DNA of 43,373 nt. Source: Loktanella sp. UBA3435 (GTDB taxonomy: Bacteria; Pseudomonadota; Alphaproteobacteria; Rhodobacterales; Rhodobacteraceae). Numbering within the stretch: position 1 is the first letter of the stretch; each line of letters begins with the position of its first letter. Below, one piece after another: positions 41,738-43,373 of the stretch. The notes under the pieces were generated by a model that was not told the DNA's origin, did no database searches, and saw only the letters and a program-made list of their open reading frames with translations. The translations under genes were made by a program, and so were the position numbers. The DNA is taken from contig DFSO01000094.1 of the NCBI GenBank assembly GCA_002378665.1, positions 13,794-57,166 of the forward strand, given 5' to 3'.

Positions 41738-42067
41738 TTAGGATCTCAGCACAGATTGTGCAACGTCGGGCTTCCAGCCTATTGACCAGACGCCGTTTTT
41801 CTCAATGACTGGACGTTTCATCAGGGTTGGGTGTGTGGCCAGTAAGATGCTGGGATCGCTGACTTTTTCAGCGTCAGACAGGCCCCGCCATGTGATTGAG
41901 GCGCGGTTGATTGCAGCGTCGCCGAACGCGGAAATGATGGTTGAAATCACGTCCGCTGACAGGCCATCTGCGCGGACGTCGATGGCCTCAAAAGTCTGCC
42001 CAGAGGCCAGAATTTCCTTTTGTGCGCGACGACAGGTATCACATGATTTTAGGCCGTAAAACTTCAT
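41738..42067 (-). CDS. ArsC/Spx-family reductase-like protein 1
   Basis: A 109-residue thioredoxin-fold protein of the ArsC/Spx/YffB family. The active-site region is YGLKSCDTCRRAQKE with a CxxC pair (Cys9, Cys12), and the C-terminal ligand-binding block is PTLMKRPVIEKNGVWSIGWKPD. Whether it reduces arsenate is not known; YffB-type members act on glutathione-mixed substrates. A paralogue lies 77 bases upstream on the same strand. Confidence 0.85.
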   Translation of the reverse strand: MKFYGLKSCDTCRRAQKEILASGQTFEAIDVRADGLSADVISTIISAFGDAAINRASITWRGLSDAEKVSDPSILLATHPTLMKRPVIEKNGVWSIGWKPDVAQSVLRS

Positions 42068-42111
42068 CTTTTCAGAACCTTAGGGGAATTTAGGGGGTTT
42101 TGGTGATTTAC

Positions 42112-42152
42112 GTGCACTCAGCGTGCACCGCGCGTGCACCGAAATTACACCC
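42112..42152. repeat. GTGCAC repeats and 20-base direct repeat
   Basis: Three GTGCAC palindromes lie at 42112, 42123 and 42134. The 20-base block CGTGCACCGAAATTACACCC (42133-42152) recurs at 2-21 with one mismatch. The block includes the stop codon (42145-42147) and last codons of the second ArsC-like gene. Meaning unknown. Confidence 0.6.
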
Positions 42153-42468
42153 AAGAGGCCAGAATATCCGCGTCCCAGCCCAGCGTGTAGCAGGTGCCGT
42201 CGGTGATCACGGGGCGGGCCATGAGGGCGGGCGTGTCGGCCAATTGCACGTCGGCCTCGCTCTCGCGGATCCATGCGTTGAGGTTGCGGTAGGCTTGCGA
42301 TTTGCGGTCCACGAGGTTGTCGCCAAACTCGGCGATTAGCACGGCCCATTCTGCCTCTGACAGCGGATCGGCGCGGATATCGCGGAAGGTCACGTCAAGG
42401 CCCGCCTCGGCAAACGCCTTGCGGGCTTTGTTACAGTCGGAACAGGTGGGCAGGCCGTAAAGGATCAT
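42145..42468 (-). CDS. ArsC/Spx-family reductase-like protein 2
   Basis: A 107-residue paralogue of the previous protein: YGLPTCSDCNKARKAFAEAG with a CxxC pair (Cys9, Cys12) and the block PALMARPVITDGTCYTLGWD. The start is the ATG before ILYGLPTC; the frame further upstream adds 12 unlike residues. The last codons sit in the 20-base repeat described separately. Function as arsenate or glutathione-linked reductase is undetermined. Confidence 0.83.
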   Translation of the reverse strand: MILYGLPTCSDCNKARKAFAEAGLDVTFRDIRADPLSEAEWAVLIAEFGDNLVDRKSQAYRNLNAWIRESEADVQLADTPALMARPVITDGTCYTLGWDADILASWV

Positions 42469-42549
42469 GGTGTGACTTTCGCTGTGGTTGGCAGACCATT
42501 CCACATTCCGCAGGGCATTGCCAGAATGTGGAAGCGTATCGTCACAGAT

Positions 42550-42708
42550 TTACCAAACAAGCAGGCGCGGCCAGCACTTGACCACGGGTGTCGGCTTTGG
42601 CGTAGCGGCAGTTCCGCGCTTTTCGGTCTCTTCTGCAAGACGGTCGAGCATGTCAGTTTTGATTTGCTCAAATACCGGCTTCGTCTTTGTGTTCTCAGTC
42701 ATTTGCAT
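42550..42708 (-). CDS. Possible 52-residue protein, unknown
   Basis: A short open frame with ATG at 42708 (GGGGG 5 bases upstream) and TAA at 42552-42550. It reads MQMTENTKTKPVFEQIKTDM then a helix-like LDRLAEETEKRG and ends in a Trp/Leu-rich segment. Ordinary-looking codon use and a ribosome-binding site favour a real small gene, but I recognise no family. Alternatively it is the start of a longer gene truncated by rearrangement. Confidence 0.4.
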   Translation of the reverse strand: MQMTENTKTKPVFEQIKTDMLDRLAEETEKRGTAATPKPTPVVKCWPRLLVW

Positions 42709-42754
42709 ATTAACCCCCAGGTAACGATGAGTGATGAGGACAATTTAAAGGATA

Positions 42755-42799
42755 GTGCGGGGCTAAGAGATGGGAACCGCAGAATAGAATTCCCCGCAC
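42755..42799. repeat. Inverted repeat GTGCGGGG / CCCCGCAC
   Basis: Eight-base perfect arms (42755-42762 and 42792-42799) separated by 29 bases. It is the leftmost structure of the hairpin-rich region. Confidence 0.6.
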
Positions 42800-42950
42800 C
42801 CTACGTCACTTGGGTGATTGTTGTTTAATATCAATGGGATAAATTTTTGATCACTTGGTCAGGGCGCGGGCCAAAACGCATAAAATGAGGGGGAATATTG
42901 GCGGTCTGTCTTCAGCTTGGAAACAGTCCCTGCCCTTTAGGATAGGGAGA

Positions 42951-42988
42951 GATCCGAATCAGAAACTGTTGAGAACAGTTTCCGGATC
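42951..42988. repeat. Long bulged hairpin
   Basis: GATCCG (42951-42956) pairs with CGGATC (42983-42988), and GAAACTGTT (42962-42970) pairs with AACAGTTTC (42974-42982) around loop GAG. A one-sided five-base bulge (AATCA) interrupts the stem, giving 15 base pairs in all. A side bulge in a long perfect stem is typical of structured RNA. Confidence 0.8.
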
Positions 42989-43042
42989 GAGCGCGCGCAG
43001 CGCAGGGGGAACGATAGACGCAAACGACCCGATCAGTTACCA

Positions 43043-43105
43043 GCCGCGCCCGAACCGAGGGGTGGGTGCAAAGCGCCCGCCCCGTGGGGGCGGTTCGGGC
43101 GCTGC
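43043..43105. repeat. Large GC-rich two-part hairpin
   Basis: Outer stem: GCGCCCGAACCG (43046-43057) with CGGTTCGGGCGC (43091-43102), 12 perfect pairs, extended by two further pairs beyond a mismatch. Inner stem: 43059-43069 with 43073-43083, 11 pairs including two G-T pairs, closed by an AAA loop. A seven-base internal strand (GTGGGGG) separates the two on the right side. Confidence 0.8.
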
Positions 43106-43120
43106 CCAACTTTGTTGGGC
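43104..43120. repeat. Hairpin GCCCAAC-TTT-GTTGGGC
   Basis: Seven perfect base pairs with a three-base loop, directly abutting the large hairpin and 10 bases from the end of the deoxyribosyltransferase-like gene. Without a T run it is not a classical terminator, but it may mark the 3' end of that gene's transcript. Confidence 0.7.
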
Positions 43121-43129
43121 AATTACCGT

Positions 43130-43373
43130 TCAGTATAGGTTCAATGACCTGCCTAGCGTCGCCGAAAAATCTTTGACGAAATCCTGAGAGCGGTCAACAT
43201 TCCACATAACCGTGGTTAAGTGATTAGTATCAAAGTGAGTCTGCTTTTGAGCAAATTTTTCGTCGTTGCATATATAAATTACCGGCTTCCCCAAGCCCTC
43301 TGCATAGCCTGCTTCCCAATAGGCACCCGAATTATCATGAGTGAGATCGACCACGACAAAATCAGAATCAGAA
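43130..43373 (-). CDS. Nucleoside 2-deoxyribosyltransferase-like protein, C-terminal part (runs off the right edge)
   Basis: Only the last 80 codons are in the window; the frame is open to the right edge, so the true start lies outside. The visible sequence begins SDSDFVVVDLTHDNSGAYWE and continues AGYAEGLGKPVIYICND. This is the core of the nucleoside 2-deoxyribosyltransferase/related fold, with a DLT motif and the Glu of the G-x-Y-x-E-x-G block expected to be catalytic. Such domains occur in nucleotide salvage enzymes and also as NAD- or nucleotide-cleaving effectors in defence systems. The choice cannot be made from this fragment. Confidence 0.75.
   Translation of the reverse strand, partial: SDSDFVVVDLTHDNSGAYWEAGYAEGLGKPVIYICNDEKFAQKQTHFDTNHLTTVMWNVDRSQDFVKDFSATLGRSLNLY

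Larger units (their letters stand above)
42709..43129. other. 421-base gene-free region rich in inverted repeats; candidate structured RNA or repeat element
   Basis: No convincing gene is seen. A plus-strand frame of 110 codons (42855-43187) crosses it but is Arg/Gly/Pro-rich, has no family signature and runs through the hairpins and into the gene on the other strand. The region has at least four separate inverted repeats, listed individually. It may encode a noncoding RNA or be a dispersed palindromic element. Confidence 0.6.

Noticed and set aside
41738..42468. Possible arsenic resistance island.
   Set aside because: No ArsR, ArsB/Acr3 or ArsH gene is present, and the two proteins belong to the broader Spx/YffB-like family.
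43104..43120. Hairpin arms GCCCAAC and GTTGGGC look like integron attC core sites.
   Set aside because: In attC sites the two cores are separated by tens of bases with internal L boxes. Here only three bases lie between them, and no integrase or cassette array is seen.
42855..43187. Plus-strand 110-codon frame across the hairpin-rich region.
   Set aside because: Composition is biased by the GC-rich stems, there is no ribosome-binding site or motif, and it overlaps the 3' end of the deoxyribosyltransferase-like gene.

Overview
The window looks like a chromosomal segment of a marine Roseobacter-group alphaproteobacterium (Rhodobacterales). This rests on gene content and order: HflKC with a glutathione reductase and RpiA; PurA followed by a DUF2842 protein; SecG then PyrG; a PhaR/PhaP/PhaC/PhaZ polyhydroxyalkanoate cluster; and a large acidic protein of a type I associate with Rhodobacterales. 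No rRNA or tRNA gene was found, so the genus is not resolved.

Layout. 0.2-4.5 kb (minus strand): rpiA, gor, hflK, hflC. 4.6-8.6 kb (plus): a glutathione S-transferase, L-serine dehydratase, a pair of palindromic repeats and two neighbouring paralogous EamA/DMT exporters, meeting thiamine pyrophosphokinase tail to tail. 9.4-11.5 kb: a 704-residue very acidic protein of unknown role. 11.6-16.6 kb: DUF2842 and purA (minus), a broken small membrane-protein gene, secG, pyrG, and a MipA/OmpV-like outer membrane protein. 16.7-18.8 kb: rlmJ, a TerB-like protein and an orphan PhnD-like binding protein. 18.8-26.9 kb: a long catabolic/uptake operon with a polar amino-acid-type ABC transporter, two glutamine-synthetase-like ligases flanking a class I amidotransferase, and a PuuB-like FAD oxidoreductase. 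It resembles a gamma-glutamylation route for an amine. 26.9-33.4 kb: polyhydroxyalkanoate storage genes (phaR, phaP, phaC, phaZ), split by a trkA-trkH potassium uptake pair whose trkA carries a premature stop. 33.5-36.6 kb: two alpha/beta hydrolases, one lacking its nucleophile serine, around an MFS transporter gene with an in-frame stop. 36.7-38.7 kb: thrS. 38.9-41.4 kb: a bufferin-type copper/metal RiPP operon (BufA1 precursor, MNIO/DUF692 enzyme, DUF2063 partner, DoxX). 41.3-42.5 kb: a small membrane protein and two ArsC/Spx-like reductases. The right end holds a 421-base stretch full of inverted repeats and the C-terminal part of a nucleoside 2-deoxyribosyltransferase-like gene running off the window.

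The points most worth following up are the complete bufferin/MNIO operon, the hairpin-rich region next to the deoxyribosyltransferase-like gene, and three independent in-frame stop codons (a DUF6524-like gene, trkA and an MFS gene). Each of the three is explained by one G-to-A or C-to-T change. They suggest ongoing gene decay or sequence error. Family assignments come from motif recognition by eye; no database search was run.
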